DNA of 20,778 nucleotides from positions 1 to 20,778 of the forward strand of contig JAHWKQ010000010.1 of the NCBI GenBank assembly GCA_019347785.1, written 5' to 3'. This document shows, in pieces, positions 6,609 to 14,531 of the stretch. Within the stretch, counting starts at the first letter, position 1. Each line of letters opens with the position of its first letter. Position numbers and translations under genes: made by a program. Under the pieces are notes generated by a model, which had not been told where the DNA came from, made no database searches, and worked only from the letters and a program-made list of their open reading frames with translations. The DNA comes from Actinomycetota bacterium (GTDB lineage Bacteria; Actinomycetota; Nitriliruptoria; Euzebyales; Egibacteraceae).

Positions 6609-7076
6609 ATGGCGGAGTTCCGCCTCACGAGCCCGGCGTTCGAGCACGACCGGCCCCTGCCGGTGCGTCACACGGGGGAGGGTGACGACGTCTCCCCGCC
6701 GCTCGAGTGGTCCTCGTGCCCGGAGGGGACCCGGGAGCTCGTGCTGGTCTGTGACGACCCGGACGCCGAGGCGGGTGTGTTCACCCACTGGGTCGTCTAC
6801 GGCATCTCCCCCGACGACAAGGGCCTGCCGGAGGCGGTGCCGCGCGACGCCATCATCGAGGAGCCGGTGCCGCTGGTGCAGGGCCTCAACGAATTCGGCG
6901 AGTCCGGCTTCAACGGCCCGGTCGCCGACGAGGACCGCGGCCCCCACCGGTACTTCTTCCGCCTGTTCGCGCTCGACACCGAGCTGGACCTGCCGCCGGG
7001 CGCGACCCGCGCTGAGATTCGCAGCGCCGCCAAGGGCCACGTGATCGCCACCGCGGAGCTCGTCGGCATTGCTTGA
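6609..7076 (+). CDS. YbhB/YbcL-type PEBP (Raf kinase inhibitor-like) protein
   Basis: A 155-residue phosphatidylethanolamine-binding-protein-fold member. The ligand-pocket signatures are present: DDPDAEAGVFTHWVVYGI around residue 50 (Asp-Pro-Asp-Ala and Thr-His-Trp) and GFNGPVADEDRGPHRYFF around residue 100 (Gly-Pro and His-Arg-Tyr). The length matches E. coli YbhB/YbcL. Bacterial members have no firmly established biochemical role; the fold binds small anionic ligands. The ATG at 6609 is chosen because AGGAG lies ten bases upstream and the family starts here; an open frame reaching back to 6417 has no such support. No signal peptide, so cytoplasmic. Its last eight bases overlap the start of the S9 peptidase gene, suggesting co-translation. 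Confidence 0.93.
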   Translation: MAEFRLTSPAFEHDRPLPVRHTGEGDDVSPPLEWSSCPEGTRELVLVCDDPDAEAGVFTHWVVYGISPDDKGLPEAVPRDAIIEEPVPLVQGLNEFGESGFNGPVADEDRGPHRYFFRLFALDTELDLPPGATRAEIRSAAKGHVIATAELVGIA

Positions 7077-8901
7077 GCCCGGCGGGGGCCCGCCGGGGGA
7101 CGGTGGCGCCGCGGCGGGCCAACCCCCGGCATGGCAGCGTCGCTTCCGTGCCCCCCGCGTCTCGCTGCCTTCGTGGGCCGCCGCCGCCCCGGACCGGTGC
7201 TCGTACGCGACCGATGCCTCGGGCGTCTGGCAGCTCGTGTCGTGGGATCGGGCCCACGACCGGCACACGGTGCTGACTGACAAGCCGACGGGCGTCACCC
7301 GCGGGCAGGTCCTGCCCGACGGCAGCGGGGTGGTGTGGTTCGACGACCACGCGGGCGACGAGGTCGGACGGTGGGTCGTCGCTCCCTTCGACGGCGGCCC
7401 ACCGCGCCCACTGGCGCCCACGCTGGCGCCGGCGTGGTCGGCGGGCCTGTCGGTGCGCGAGGGACGGCTGGCCGTGGGCACCGCCGGTCGCGACGGCTTC
7501 ACCATCCACGCCGGCGACCGCGCGGGCACGCGGGTCGTCTACCGCCATCGCCGGCAGGCGTCGGTCGCGGGGCTGAGCCGGGACGGCGCCCTCCTGGCGA
7601 TCAGCCACACCGAGCACGGCGGCGCGACGCACCCGGACCTGCGGGTCGTCGACCCGGTCAGCGGGACCGCGGTCGCCGACTTGTCCGACGGGCCGCGAAC
7701 CCGCCTGCTCGCGGCGGGCTGGTCCCGCGTGCCCGGCGACCAGCGCCTGGCCGTGGTGTCGGACCGCAGCGGCCGGCTGCGGCCGGAGCTGTGGGCGCCC
7801 CCGGTGGGGACCCGCGTGCCCCTGTGGGTCGACCTGCCCGGCGAGGTGTGGGTCGTCGACTGGTGGCCGGACGGCTCGGCGCTGCTGCTGGGCCACGACC
7901 ACCTGGGCCGCACCGACCTGCACCGCTACGATCTCACGGGCCACCGCCACCAGCCCCTGGCCGTGGCGGACGGCTCCGTGGTGGGCGCCCGGGTGCGGGA
8001 CGACGAGGCCCTCTGGTACGCGTTCACGTCCTCGTCGACGATGCCGGTGGTCCGGGTGCGCGACGCCGACGGAGACCGTCCGCTGCTGACGCCGCCCGGC
8101 GAGCCCGCGCCCGGGGGCGCCCCGTACGCCTCGCTGCACGTGGACAACGGCGAGGGCGGCCGCGTGCACACCTTCGTGGCCACCCCCGCCGGGCCCGGCC
8201 CGCACCCGCTCGTCGTCGAGGTCCACGGCGGCCCGCACGCGCAGGCGGCCGACGTGTTCGACCCGCAGGTCCAGGCCTGGGTCGACCACGGCTTCGCCGT
8301 CGCCATGCCCAACTACCGGGGCTCGACCGGCTACGGCACGCGCTGGGAGGACGCCCTGGAGGGCGACCCGGGCAGGCCGGAGCTGGTCGACCTGCTCGCC
8401 GTGCGCGACTACCTCGTGCGCGCCGGCGTCGCCGACGCCGGGCGCACGGTGCTGGCGGGCGCGTCGTGGGGCGGCTACCTGACGCTGATGGGGCTGGGCA
8501 CCCAGCCGCACGCCTGGGCGGCCGGTGTCGCCGTCGTGCCGGTCGCCGACTACCCCGCGGCGTACGAGGACGAGAGCCCGGCGCTGCGCGAGCTCGACCG
8601 GTCGTTGTTCGCCGGCACGCCCGCCCAGCGCCCGGAGCTGTACCGGGCCCGCTCCCCGCTGACCCACGTCGGCTCTGTGGGGGCGCCGCTGCTGATCGTC
8701 GCCGGACGCAACGACACCCGCTGCCCCAAGCGCCAGGTCGACAACTACGTGCGGGCGCTCGCCGCTCGCGGCGTCCCCCACCGCTACGAGGTCCACGACG
8801 CGGGCCACGGCACCCACAGGGTCGAGGAGCTCGTGGGCCAGCAGGCGCTGGCGCTGGACTTCGTCGCCGAGCACCTGGGCACGACCCCCGCCCGGCGCTG
8901 A
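7069..8901 (+). CDS. S9-family serine peptidase (prolyl oligopeptidase/acylaminoacyl-peptidase type)
   Basis: A 610-residue, probably cytoplasmic peptidase without signal peptide. The N-terminal two thirds show repeated blade-like segments (for example VTRGQVLPDGSGVVWFDD), as in the beta-propeller that limits access to short peptides. The C-terminal alpha/beta-hydrolase domain holds VVEVHGGPH (oxyanion region), GASWGGY with nucleophile Ser466, AGRNDTRCP with Asp549, and DAGHGTHRVEE with His580. The start is a TTG overlapping the PEBP stop by eight bases, with GGAG ten bases upstream; no other in-frame start was found before the first blade. Actinobacterial relatives begin similarly (RFRAPRVSLPSW). 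The exact cleavage preference cannot be read. A strong hairpin follows the stop. Confidence 0.94.
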   Translation: MLEPGGGPPGDGGAAAGQPPAWQRRFRAPRVSLPSWAAAAPDRCSYATDASGVWQLVSWDRAHDRHTVLTDKPTGVTRGQVLPDGSGVVWFDDHAGDEVGRWVVAPFDGGPPRPLAPTLAPAWSAGLSVREGRLAVGTAGRDGFTIHAGDRAGTRVVYRHRRQASVAGLSRDGALLAISHTEHGGATHPDLRVVDPVSGTAVADLSDGPRTRLLAAGWSRVPGDQRLAVVSDRSGRLRPELWAPPVGTRVPLWVDLPGEVWVVDWWPDGSALLLGHDHLGRTDLHRYDLTGHRHQPLAVADGSVVGARVRDDEALWYAFTSSSTMPVVRVRDADGDRPLLTPPGEPAPGGAPYASLHVDNGEGGRVHTFVATPAGPGPHPLVVEVHGGPHAQAADVFDPQVQAWVDHGFAVAMPNYRGSTGYGTRWEDALEGDPGRPELVDLLAVRDYLVRAGVADAGRTVLAGASWGGYLTLMGLGTQPHAWAAGVAVVPVADYPAAYEDESPALRELDRSLFAGTPAQRPELYRARSPLTHVGSVGAPLLIVAGRNDTRCPKRQVDNYVRALAARGVPHRYEVHDAGHGTHRVEELVGQQALALDFVAEHLGTTPARR

Positions 8902-8930
8902 CCCCGGCGGGCGGGCGCGGCCTGCCGGGG
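8902..8930 (+). terminator. GC-rich hairpin after the S9 peptidase gene
   Basis: Bases 8902-8912 pair with 8920-8930 (CCCCGGC with GCCGGGG, one G-U, then GGC with GCC), an 11-pair stem with a seven-base loop, starting at the first base after the TGA. There is no T-tract, as is common for actinobacterial terminator candidates. Alternatively it stabilises the 3' end. Confidence 0.5.
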
Positions 8931-8947
8931 ATGTCACAGACGCGGGT

Positions 8948-8953
8948 TACGCT
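8948..8953 (+). promoter_or_regulatory. Putative -10 box (TACGCT) of the RecB-like gene, leaderless
   Basis: TACGCT fits TANNNT and is followed by exactly six bases before the ATG at 8960, the spacing expected if transcription starts at or beside the A of the start codon. No Shine-Dalgarno is present. The peptidase-end hairpin lies just upstream, consistent with a separate transcription unit. Confidence 0.45.
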
Positions 8954-8959
8954 TCGGAC

Positions 8960-9907
8960 ATGTCCGGCTCGGCGACCACCCCCGGCTCGGTGACCACCCT
9001 GACCAGCCGGCCTCCCGACTCCACGTCGGACGCCGGGGGCGGCCTGCGGCTGTCGTTCTCCCGCGTCGAGACGTACCGGCAGTGCCCGCTGAGGTTCCGG
9101 TTCGCCTACGTCGACCGCCTGCCCGGCGAGCCGAGCCCCCAGCTGTCGTGGGGGGCGTCCATCCATGCGGCGCTGGAGGCCTGGTGGGACCAGAAGCTGC
9201 CGCAGCCACCCCCCGTGGAGACGCTGCTGTCCGCCCTGTACGACCACTGGGAGGACTCCGGGTTCGCCGGGATGGACCGTGACGAGAAGGTGCGCTGGTA
9301 CCGCCACGCACAGGACGTGCTCTGCCGCCACCACGCGCGCCATGCGGCCGACTACGTCCCCGCGGTGGCGACCGAGCAGTGGTTCAGCCTGGATCTGGGC
9401 GACGACGTCGAGGTGGTCGGGTCGATCGACCACGTCGCCCGCACGCCGGGCGGCGGCATCGGCATCGTCGACTGGAAGACCAACCGCAGGGCGAAGACGC
9501 GCGAGCAGGTGGCCGGCAGCCTGCAGCTGGCCATCTACGCCCTGGCTGCCGAGCAGCTGTGGGGCCACCGGCCCGAATGGGTGGCGCTGGACTTCGTCGT
9601 CCCGGGCGTGCGGGTCAGCGTGCCCCGCGAGCGCATCGACACCCGGGCGGCGACCCGGGCGATCCGCGACGTGGCCGCGCGCATCCGGGAGGAGGCCTTC
9701 GAGCCCGCTCCCTCGAAGCTGTGCGGCTGGTGTGACTTCCGGGCCCAGTGCCCGGCCTTCTCCGGCGACGGGCCGGACATCCCCGGGCTCGCCGTCGTGG
9801 AGCTGCGTCGGCTGCAGCGTCGCCGGGAGCGCGACGACGCCCGCATCGCGCACCTGCAGGCGCTCGTGCGCGAGCGGCTCGGCCGCGACGTGACCGTGGA
9901 GGGATGA
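8960..9907 (+). CDS. Stand-alone RecB-family PD-(D/E)XK nuclease with Fe-S cysteines
   Basis: A 315-residue protein of the PDDEXK_1/Cas4-AddB nuclease type. Asp157 (VVGSIDHVA) and Asp171-Trp-Lys173 (IVDWKT) form the metal-binding and catalytic core, and GSLQLAIYALA matches the Q-x-x-x-Y motif. Four cysteines are spaced as in AddB/Cas4 iron-sulfur nucleases: Cys42 (YRQCPLRFRF) far upstream and Cys255, Cys258 and Cys264 (LCGWCDFRAQC) near the C-terminus, which would clamp the domain through a [4Fe-4S] cluster. Residues 1-28 are Ser/Thr/Gly-rich and probably disordered. No helicase and no cas genes are nearby, so this is the single-domain actinobacterial form. Its biological role, probably DNA repair, is inferred. 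Confidence 0.93.
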   Translation: MSGSATTPGSVTTLTSRPPDSTSDAGGGLRLSFSRVETYRQCPLRFRFAYVDRLPGEPSPQLSWGASIHAALEAWWDQKLPQPPPVETLLSALYDHWEDSGFAGMDRDEKVRWYRHAQDVLCRHHARHAADYVPAVATEQWFSLDLGDDVEVVGSIDHVARTPGGGIGIVDWKTNRRAKTREQVAGSLQLAIYALAAEQLWGHRPEWVALDFVVPGVRVSVPRERIDTRAATRAIRDVAARIREEAFEPAPSKLCGWCDFRAQCPAFSGDGPDIPGLAVVELRRLQRRRERDDARIAHLQALVRERLGRDVTVEG

Positions 9908-9930
9908 CCCGCCGGGCCCCGTGGCAGCGG

Positions 9931-10295
9931 GGAGCCGGCCGATAAGCCGGATTCTGTCGCCCGTCCCCACCGGGACGGGGGGCGACCATCTATCTGGGAC
10001 CGGCGTCACCGCCGGCCTCGAGCGGCCTACCCGGTGCTCGGCGGGCCACCTCGACGCACCTGCTTGGCCTTGCTCCGGGCGGGGTTTGCCTGTCCGCCGG
10101 CGTCGCCGCCGGCGCCGGTGCGCTCTTACCGCACCCTTTCACCCTCACCGGTACCCGCGGCGCGGGCCCCTGGCGGTCTGCTCTCTGTGGCACTGTCCGC
10201 GCGTCGCCGCGCCTGGGCGTTACCCAGCGCCCTGCCCTGCGGAGTCCGGACTTTCCTCGACGGGCCGGGCCCGCCGCGGTCGCCTGGCCGACTCC
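9931..10295 (-). ncRNA. rnpB: RNase P RNA, bacterial class A
   Basis: The catalytic RNA that trims tRNA 5' leaders. On the minus strand it begins GGAGTCGGCC (10295-10286), which pairs with GGCCGGCTCC (9940-9931) to form P1. The P4 5' strand and conserved region I, GAGGAAAGTCCGGACTCC, are at 10259-10242. AGGGTGAAAGGGTGCGGTAA and AGCAAGGCCAAGCAGG mark the specificity domain, and AGATAGATGGTCGCC followed by ACAGAATCCGGCTTAT forms the 3' conserved core. The length of about 365 bases is normal. The true 5' end may lie a few bases upstream near 10301, as suggested by the -10 candidate at 10309-10314. The 3' end is only 23 bases from the convergent nuclease stop. Confidence 0.96.
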
Positions 10296-10308
10296 CTGCT
10301 GAGGCTCC

Positions 10309-10314
10309 AGCCTA
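10309..10314 (-). promoter_or_regulatory. Putative -10 box (TAGGCT) of rnpB
   Basis: TAGGCT on the minus strand fits TANNNT and would start transcription at about 10301, six bases before the P1 helix. No convincing -35 sequence was found. Confidence 0.4.
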
Positions 10315-10459
10315 CCGGAACGCGCCGCGCGGCAGGTCCTTGTGCGCCGGTCGCGGACACGTCACGCTCTGCGCGTCACCGGCCGGGTGGGGCCCCGTGC
10401 CGGACGTCACCGCCGCGAAGCGGACGGGACGGCGGCCGGTCGCGGCGAAAGGTGCGGTC

Positions 10460-11821
10460 ATGCAGTTCGCGTGGGGCGTCGGCGGGATCATCGTCCTCCT
10501 CGGCCTGGCGTTGGCGATGTCGACCAACCGGCGGGCGATCAATCTGCGGACGGTGGGCGTCGCGCTGGCCATCGAAGTCCTGTTCGCCGTCCTCGTGCTG
10601 TACTGGGACACCGGCGCCGACGCGCTCGCGGGGGCGGCCAACGGTGTGCAGCAGGCGATCAACGCCGCCAACGCCGGCATCGACTTTCTCTTCGGCGGGC
10701 TGCTCACGGCGGTGCCGGACGACGAGGAGCCCGTCTTCGCCCTGCAGGTGCTGCCCATCATCGTGTACTTCGCCGCGCTGATGTCGATGCTCTACCACCT
10801 CGGGATCCTCCAGGCCGTCGTGCGCGTCCTCGGCGGCGGCCTGCGCTGGCTGCTCGGCACGAGCCGACCGGAGTCGCTGTCGGTGACCGCTGACATCTTC
10901 GTCGGGCCCACCGAGGCTCCGTTGGTGGTCCGTCCCTACATCGCCCGCATGACCGACTCGGAGCTGTTCGCCGTGATGACGGGGGGGCTGACGACCGTCG
11001 CCGGGTCGGTGCTGGTCGGCTACTCGCTGCTGGGCGCGCCGCTGGACTACCTCATCGCCGCCAGCTTCATGGCCGCGCCCGCCTCCCTGCTGATGGCCAA
11101 GATCGTGATCCCCGAGACGCTCGAGTCACCGGCCGAGCGCGAGGCGGCACGCGCCCGCGGCCGGGGGATGCGGCTGCGCGCCCGGGCCGGCAACCCTGAG
11201 ACGTCGACGGACGAGCGCGCGGACGGCGCCGGGGCCACCGAGGTCGACGAGCGGTCGGAGGGGGCGACCGACGAGGACGAGGAGCAGGTCGAGTTCGCCG
11301 ACGGGGCGCGCAACGTCATCGACGCGGTCGCCCGGGGCGCCCTGGAGGGCCTGCGGCTGGCGTTGAACGTGGGCGCCCTGCTCATCGCCTTCATCTCGCT
11401 GATCAGCCTCGCGAACCTGGTGCTGGGAGCCGTCGGGGGACTGCTCGGCAACCCCGACCTGACCTTCGAGACCGTGGTGGGCTACGTGTTCGCCCCCCTG
11501 GCGTTCGTCATCGGCATCCCCTGGGACGAGGCGGTCCGGGCCGGGGGCCTGCTGGGGATCAAGCTCGTGCTCAACGAGTTCGTCGCCTTCGCGCAGTTCG
11601 GCCCCAACATCGCGCAGTACTCGGACAAGACGGTCGCGATCATGACCTTCGCCCTCGCCGGCTTCGCCAACTTCGGCACCATCGGGATCCTGCTCGGCGG
11701 CATCGGCGGCATGGCCCCGAACCGCCGCGCCGACATCGCCCGCCTGGGGCTGCGCGCGGTGTTCGCCGCCAGCCTCGCCAACCTGCTCAACGGCACGCTC
11801 GCCGGGATGCTCATCGGCTGA
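10460..11821 (+). CDS. nupC: Concentrative nucleoside transporter (CNT/NupC family)
   Basis: A 453-residue inner-membrane protein that would import nucleosides with H+ or Na+. Family motifs include GPTEAPLVVRPYI (nucleoside and cation site), MTGGLTTVAGSVLVGY, the ENVIDA-like segment ARNVIDAVARGALEGL, GIKLVLNEFVAF, and GFANFGTIGILLGG near the C-terminus. About ten hydrophobic segments can be traced. Residues around 218-280 form an unusually long, charged cytoplasmic-looking insert with an acidic run (TDEDEEQVEF), where E. coli NupC has a much shorter loop. The ATG at 10460 is used because GAAAGGT lies six bases upstream and the first membrane segment follows; an open frame reaching 10034 crosses rnpB and is rejected. 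Substrate range (purine or pyrimidine) is not visible. Confidence 0.93.
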   Translation: MQFAWGVGGIIVLLGLALAMSTNRRAINLRTVGVALAIEVLFAVLVLYWDTGADALAGAANGVQQAINAANAGIDFLFGGLLTAVPDDEEPVFALQVLPIIVYFAALMSMLYHLGILQAVVRVLGGGLRWLLGTSRPESLSVTADIFVGPTEAPLVVRPYIARMTDSELFAVMTGGLTTVAGSVLVGYSLLGAPLDYLIAASFMAAPASLLMAKIVIPETLESPAEREAARARGRGMRLRARAGNPETSTDERADGAGATEVDERSEGATDEDEEQVEFADGARNVIDAVARGALEGLRLALNVGALLIAFISLISLANLVLGAVGGLLGNPDLTFETVVGYVFAPLAFVIGIPWDEAVRAGGLLGIKLVLNEFVAFAQFGPNIAQYSDKTVAIMTFALAGFANFGTIGILLGGIGGMAPNRRADIARLGLRAVFAASLANLLNGTLAGMLIG

Positions 11822-11838
11822 CCGGGCCGGACGACGGG

Positions 11839-12395
11839 ATGCGCCGGCCCCACCGGCGGGACGCCCCGGCCGGACCGGTCGTGCTGGTCGTCGACGACGA
11901 CCTGACGGGCGCGAACGCCACCGGCCCGTTTCGCCCGCCGGGGCCTGCGCACCGTGACCCTGTCGGACCCCGTCCGGCTGGCCTTGGACCTCGTGCTCGA
12001 CGCGTGCGGGGCGCTGACCGCCGCGCTGGGCGCCGTCGCGGACGTGCTGGTCTGCGACGCCGTCGACCGCCGCGACCTCGGTGCCGTCGCGGCCGCCGCC
12101 GGGGTGGGCGGGGTGCGCTGGCTGTCGGTCGACCCCGGCCCGTTCGGGCCGGAGCTGGCCGCGGCGCTCGGCCTCGCCGGCGGGCATGGCGGGCCGCCGG
12201 TCCTGGTCGTGGCCGCAGCGTCACGGCCACGACGAACGAGCAGATGCTGGAGGTCGAGCAGGCGCTCGGCGCCCGGTTCGCGACGGTCGAGCCGGGAGCG
12301 GTCGACCCCGGGCCGCTCGCCGGCCGACTCACCGGGCTCGTCGAGCGGGCGCCTACGCCGGCCGTGTCCGCGACGAGTACGGCGGCAGCCGGTAG
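11839..12395 (+). pseudogene. Frameshifted, deleted remnant of a four-carbon acid sugar kinase (DUF1537/OtnK) gene
   Basis: The pieces join only across frames. Frame one gives VVLVVDDDLTGANATG, the N-terminal DDLTGA signature. At 11925-11927 reading must shift by one base to give RFARRGLRTVTLSDP and on to VADVLVCDAVDRRDL and PPVLVVAAAS. At 12214-12217 it shifts back to give SVTATTNEQMLEVEQALGA, matching the family VVAGSxTxxT segment if one G is restored. A third shift near 12346 would give VERGAYAGRV before a TAG at 12393-12395. The segment carrying the family's K-x-x-D-S-T-x-R-G-N motif is absent, and the C-terminal nucleotide-binding half is missing; a family member is normally about 400 residues. 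This cannot encode a working kinase unless the sequence is wrong. It lies 17 bases behind nupC. Confidence 0.72.
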
Positions 12396-12396
12396 A

Positions 12397-13485
12397 TCAG
12401 CCGGCGCCGGCCGGGCCCAGGCGCGCCAGCAGGTCCTCCAGACGCCGGTGCTGGGACACCGCCCGCCCGTCGTCCAGGGTCCACCGCGGGCCGTGGGGCT
12501 CGTCGCGCGCCGTGACGGTGACCAGGGGGGCGCGGGACCGGGGGCGGGGGACGGTCGACCAGCCGGCGCGTTCCAGCGCCCGCGCCGCCCACACCGCCGC
12601 GGGGCCGCGCCCGACGAGCCGGGCCGCGCCCGGCGTCGGCCACACGGGCCTGAAACCGCCATCGGCCGGGTCGAAGCGCAGGCTGGACCCCGGGAAGGCC
12701 GCGGCGAGCGAGCCGTCCAGCACGAGGTCCTCGGGCGCGCCCGTGGACACGCGGCCGCCCGCGATCAGCCACACGGCGTCGGCGGCGCGCAGGGCCAGCT
12801 GCAAGTCGTGGGTGGCCACCCCCACGGCCAGCCCGCACTCGCCCGCGAGCCGGCGCAGCAGGCCGAAGAGCTCGACGCGGCCCGCCACGTCGACGAACGC
12901 GGTCGGCTCGTCCAGCAGCAGCGCCGCCGGCTCCTGGGCCAGGGCGCGGGCGACCAGCAGTCGCTGGCGCTCCCCGTCGCTGAGCTCGGCGACGTTGCGG
13001 TCGGCGAAGGCGGTCGACGCGGTGGCCCCGACCGCCCAGCGCACGACCGCCCGGTCGGCGTCGCCCAGGCGGCCGTCCCAGCCGGTGTGCGGGTAGCGCC
13101 CGAGCGCGACCAGCTCCCAGCCGCTCAGGACGCCGAGGTCCACGCGCTCGGTCAGGACGACGGCCAGGCGCCGTGCCCGCTCGGACGCCGGCAGCGCGGC
13201 GACGTCGTCGCCCACCAGCCGCACCGAGCCCGCCAGCGGGTGCTGCGTGCCCGCCAGCGTCCGCAGCAGCGTGGACTTGCCGGTGCCGTTGGCGCCCAGC
13301 ACGCAGGTCATGCGCCCCGCCCGCAGCGACAGGTCCAGCCCGGCCAGCACGGGGCGGACCCGCCCGCGCCGGCCCGCGTAGCCGACCGTCAGCCCCCGGC
13401 CCACGAGGACGGGGGCCCCGGGGGGCGTCCGGCCCGGGGACCCCGGGACCACCGCGCGCCACCGGGTCGCCAACCGGGGCCTCAC
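12397..13485 (-). CDS. btuD: Cobalamin ABC transporter ATP-binding protein BtuD with C-terminal extension
   Basis: A 362-residue FecE/BtuD-type ATPase that would power B12 import through BtuC. Walker A is GANGTGKST (Lys70), the signature is LSDGE (168-172), Walker B is LLLDEP (Asp192, Glu193), and the switch histidine is His226 in ATHD. The Q-loop position reads VLTERVD without the usual Gln, as seen in some members of this branch. After the ATPase (about 27-275) an extra domain of some 75 residues begins ARLVGRGPAAVWAARALERA, resembling the Gly-rich C-terminal extension of some actinobacterial and haloarchaeal BtuD proteins; its function is unknown. The start is GTG at 13485, overlapping the btuC stop as GTGA. 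An open frame extends far upstream but crosses btuC. Confidence 0.93.
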   Translation of the reverse strand: MRPRLATRWRAVVPGSPGRTPPGAPVLVGRGLTVGYAGRRGRVRPVLAGLDLSLRAGRMTCVLGANGTGKSTLLRTLAGTQHPLAGSVRLVGDDVAALPASERARRLAVVLTERVDLGVLSGWELVALGRYPHTGWDGRLGDADRAVVRWAVGATASTAFADRNVAELSDGERQRLLVARALAQEPAALLLDEPTAFVDVAGRVELFGLLRRLAGECGLAVGVATHDLQLALRAADAVWLIAGGRVSTGAPEDLVLDGSLAAAFPGSSLRFDPADGGFRPVWPTPGAARLVGRGPAAVWAARALERAGWSTVPRPRSRAPLVTVTARDEPHGPRWTLDDGRAVSQHRRLEDLLARLGPAGAG

Positions 13486-14531
13486 GGCACGACCGCCTGT
13501 CGGGACCGCCGCATCCGCAGCAGCACCGCGACGACGACCGGGGCGCCGATCAGCGAGGTGACGGCGTTCAACGGCAGGGTCGCGTCGGACCCAGGGACCT
13601 CCGCGGCGAGGCCGGCGGCGAGCGCGACCGCCCCGCCGGCGAGCAGGCAGCCGGGCACTAGCGCCCGGTGGTCCGACGTGCGCAGCGCCGCGCGGGCGAC
13701 GTGGGGCACGGCCACGCCGACGAACGCGACCGGACCGCAGAAGGCCGTGGTGACCCCCGCCAGCAGCGACGCCCCGCAGATGACCAGGACACGGACGCCC
13801 CGCACCCGCAGGCCCATGCTGGCCGCGTAGCGGTCCCCCAGCAGCAGCGCGTTGAGCTGCTTGGTCATGGCCCCGGCCAGCGCCAGGCCGGCCGCGACGC
13901 AGGGGACCAGCACCGTCAGCTCCGACCAGGTCGTCGACGCGAAGCTGCCGAAGCCCCACGCGATGTAGGCGCGGACCCGCTCCACGCCGCCCACGCCGCT
14001 GTGGACCAGCACGCTCACGACGGCGGCCGTGACGTAGCCGGCCATCAGCCCGATGATGAGCACCGTCGCCGGGCTGGCGACGCGGCGGGAGACGGCCAGC
14101 ACCGCCGCGGTCGTCACGCCGGCGCCCACGGCCGCGGCCCCCGCGACCCCGACGCTGGCCGCCAGCCCCAGGCCGCCGACGAGGGTGGTGCCGGCGCCGT
14201 CGGCGACCAGGACGACGAGGGCGACCCCCAGGCTCGCGCCCGAGCTCACGCCGAGGATGAACGGGTCGGCCAGGGGGTTGCGGAAGAGCGTCTGCATCTG
14301 CAGGCCCCCGACACCCAGCGCCGCACCGGCCAGCAGCGCCGTGAGGGCGCGGGGCAGGCGCACCTGGGTCACGATCGTGGACCACACCGGGTCGGCGGGT
14401 GCGTCACCGGCCAGGACCGCCACGACCTGCGACAGCGGGATCGCCACCGACCCCGCGGCCACCGTCGCCACGAACAGGGCGGCGACGGCGACGGCCAGGG
14501 CGGCCAGGGCGACCTCAGCTCGACGGCTCAC
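13482..14531 (-). CDS. btuC: Cobalamin ABC transporter permease BtuC (FecCD family)
   Basis: A 349-residue polytopic membrane protein with about ten hydrophobic segments. FecCD-family landmarks are LPRALTALLAGAALGVGGLQ, the LFRNPLADPFILGVSSGASLG motif region, and the cytoplasmic coupling region around TKQLNALLLGDRYAASMGL, followed by GPVAFVGVAVPHVAR and the C-terminal PLNAVTSLIGAPVVVAVLL. The dimer would form the translocation path for B12 handed over by BtuF. The GTG start at 14531 lies inside the end of btuF (17-base overlap), and the stop overlaps the btuD start, so the three proteins are translationally coupled. Substrate assignment rests on the riboswitch; FecCD permeases also carry iron-siderophores. 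Confidence 0.94.
   Translation of the reverse strand: MSRRAEVALAALAVAVAALFVATVAAGSVAIPLSQVVAVLAGDAPADPVWSTIVTQVRLPRALTALLAGAALGVGGLQMQTLFRNPLADPFILGVSSGASLGVALVVLVADGAGTTLVGGLGLAASVGVAGAAAVGAGVTTAAVLAVSRRVASPATVLIIGLMAGYVTAAVVSVLVHSGVGGVERVRAYIAWGFGSFASTTWSELTVLVPCVAAGLALAGAMTKQLNALLLGDRYAASMGLRVRGVRVLVICGASLLAGVTTAFCGPVAFVGVAVPHVARAALRTSDHRALVPGCLLAGGAVALAAGLAAEVPGSDATLPLNAVTSLIGAPVVVAVLLRMRRSRQAVVP

Noticed and set aside
6910..8937. 675-codon minus-strand open frame opposite the S9 peptidase
   Set aside because: Shadow of high third-position GC; no motifs, while the plus strand has a complete catalytic triad.
8960..9907. Cas4 of a CRISPR system
   Set aside because: The Fe-S nuclease motifs are shared with Cas4, but there are no repeats, no cas1/cas2 and the length fits the stand-alone actinobacterial RecB-like family.
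9917..9932. CCCCG/CGGGG hairpin as terminator of the nuclease gene
   Set aside because: Five-pair stem that overlaps the end of the RNase P P1 helix; no T-tract. More likely incidental.
10034..10459. Upstream extension of the NupC reading frame
   Set aside because: It would translate the complement of RNase P RNA; the ATG at 10460 has a good ribosome-binding site and begins the first membrane segment.
10296..10459. Purine or other riboswitch before nupC
   Set aside because: No conserved aptamer core recognised; only generic GC-rich sequence.
11839..11930. Response-regulator receiver start (VLVVDDD)
   Set aside because: The sequence continues DLTGANATG and, after a one-base shift, RFARRGLRTV, which is the DUF1537 kinase signature and not a receiver domain.
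12347..12395. End of a separate gene (AYAGRVRDEYGGSR then stop)
   Set aside because: Better explained as the last piece of the decayed kinase after a third frameshift; too short to assign to any family.
11839..13830. 663-codon open frame on the plus strand
   Set aside because: Only its first part (to about 12350) includes sugar-kinase pieces; the rest is antisense to btuD and btuC and has an Arg/Gly/Pro/Ala-rich shadow composition.
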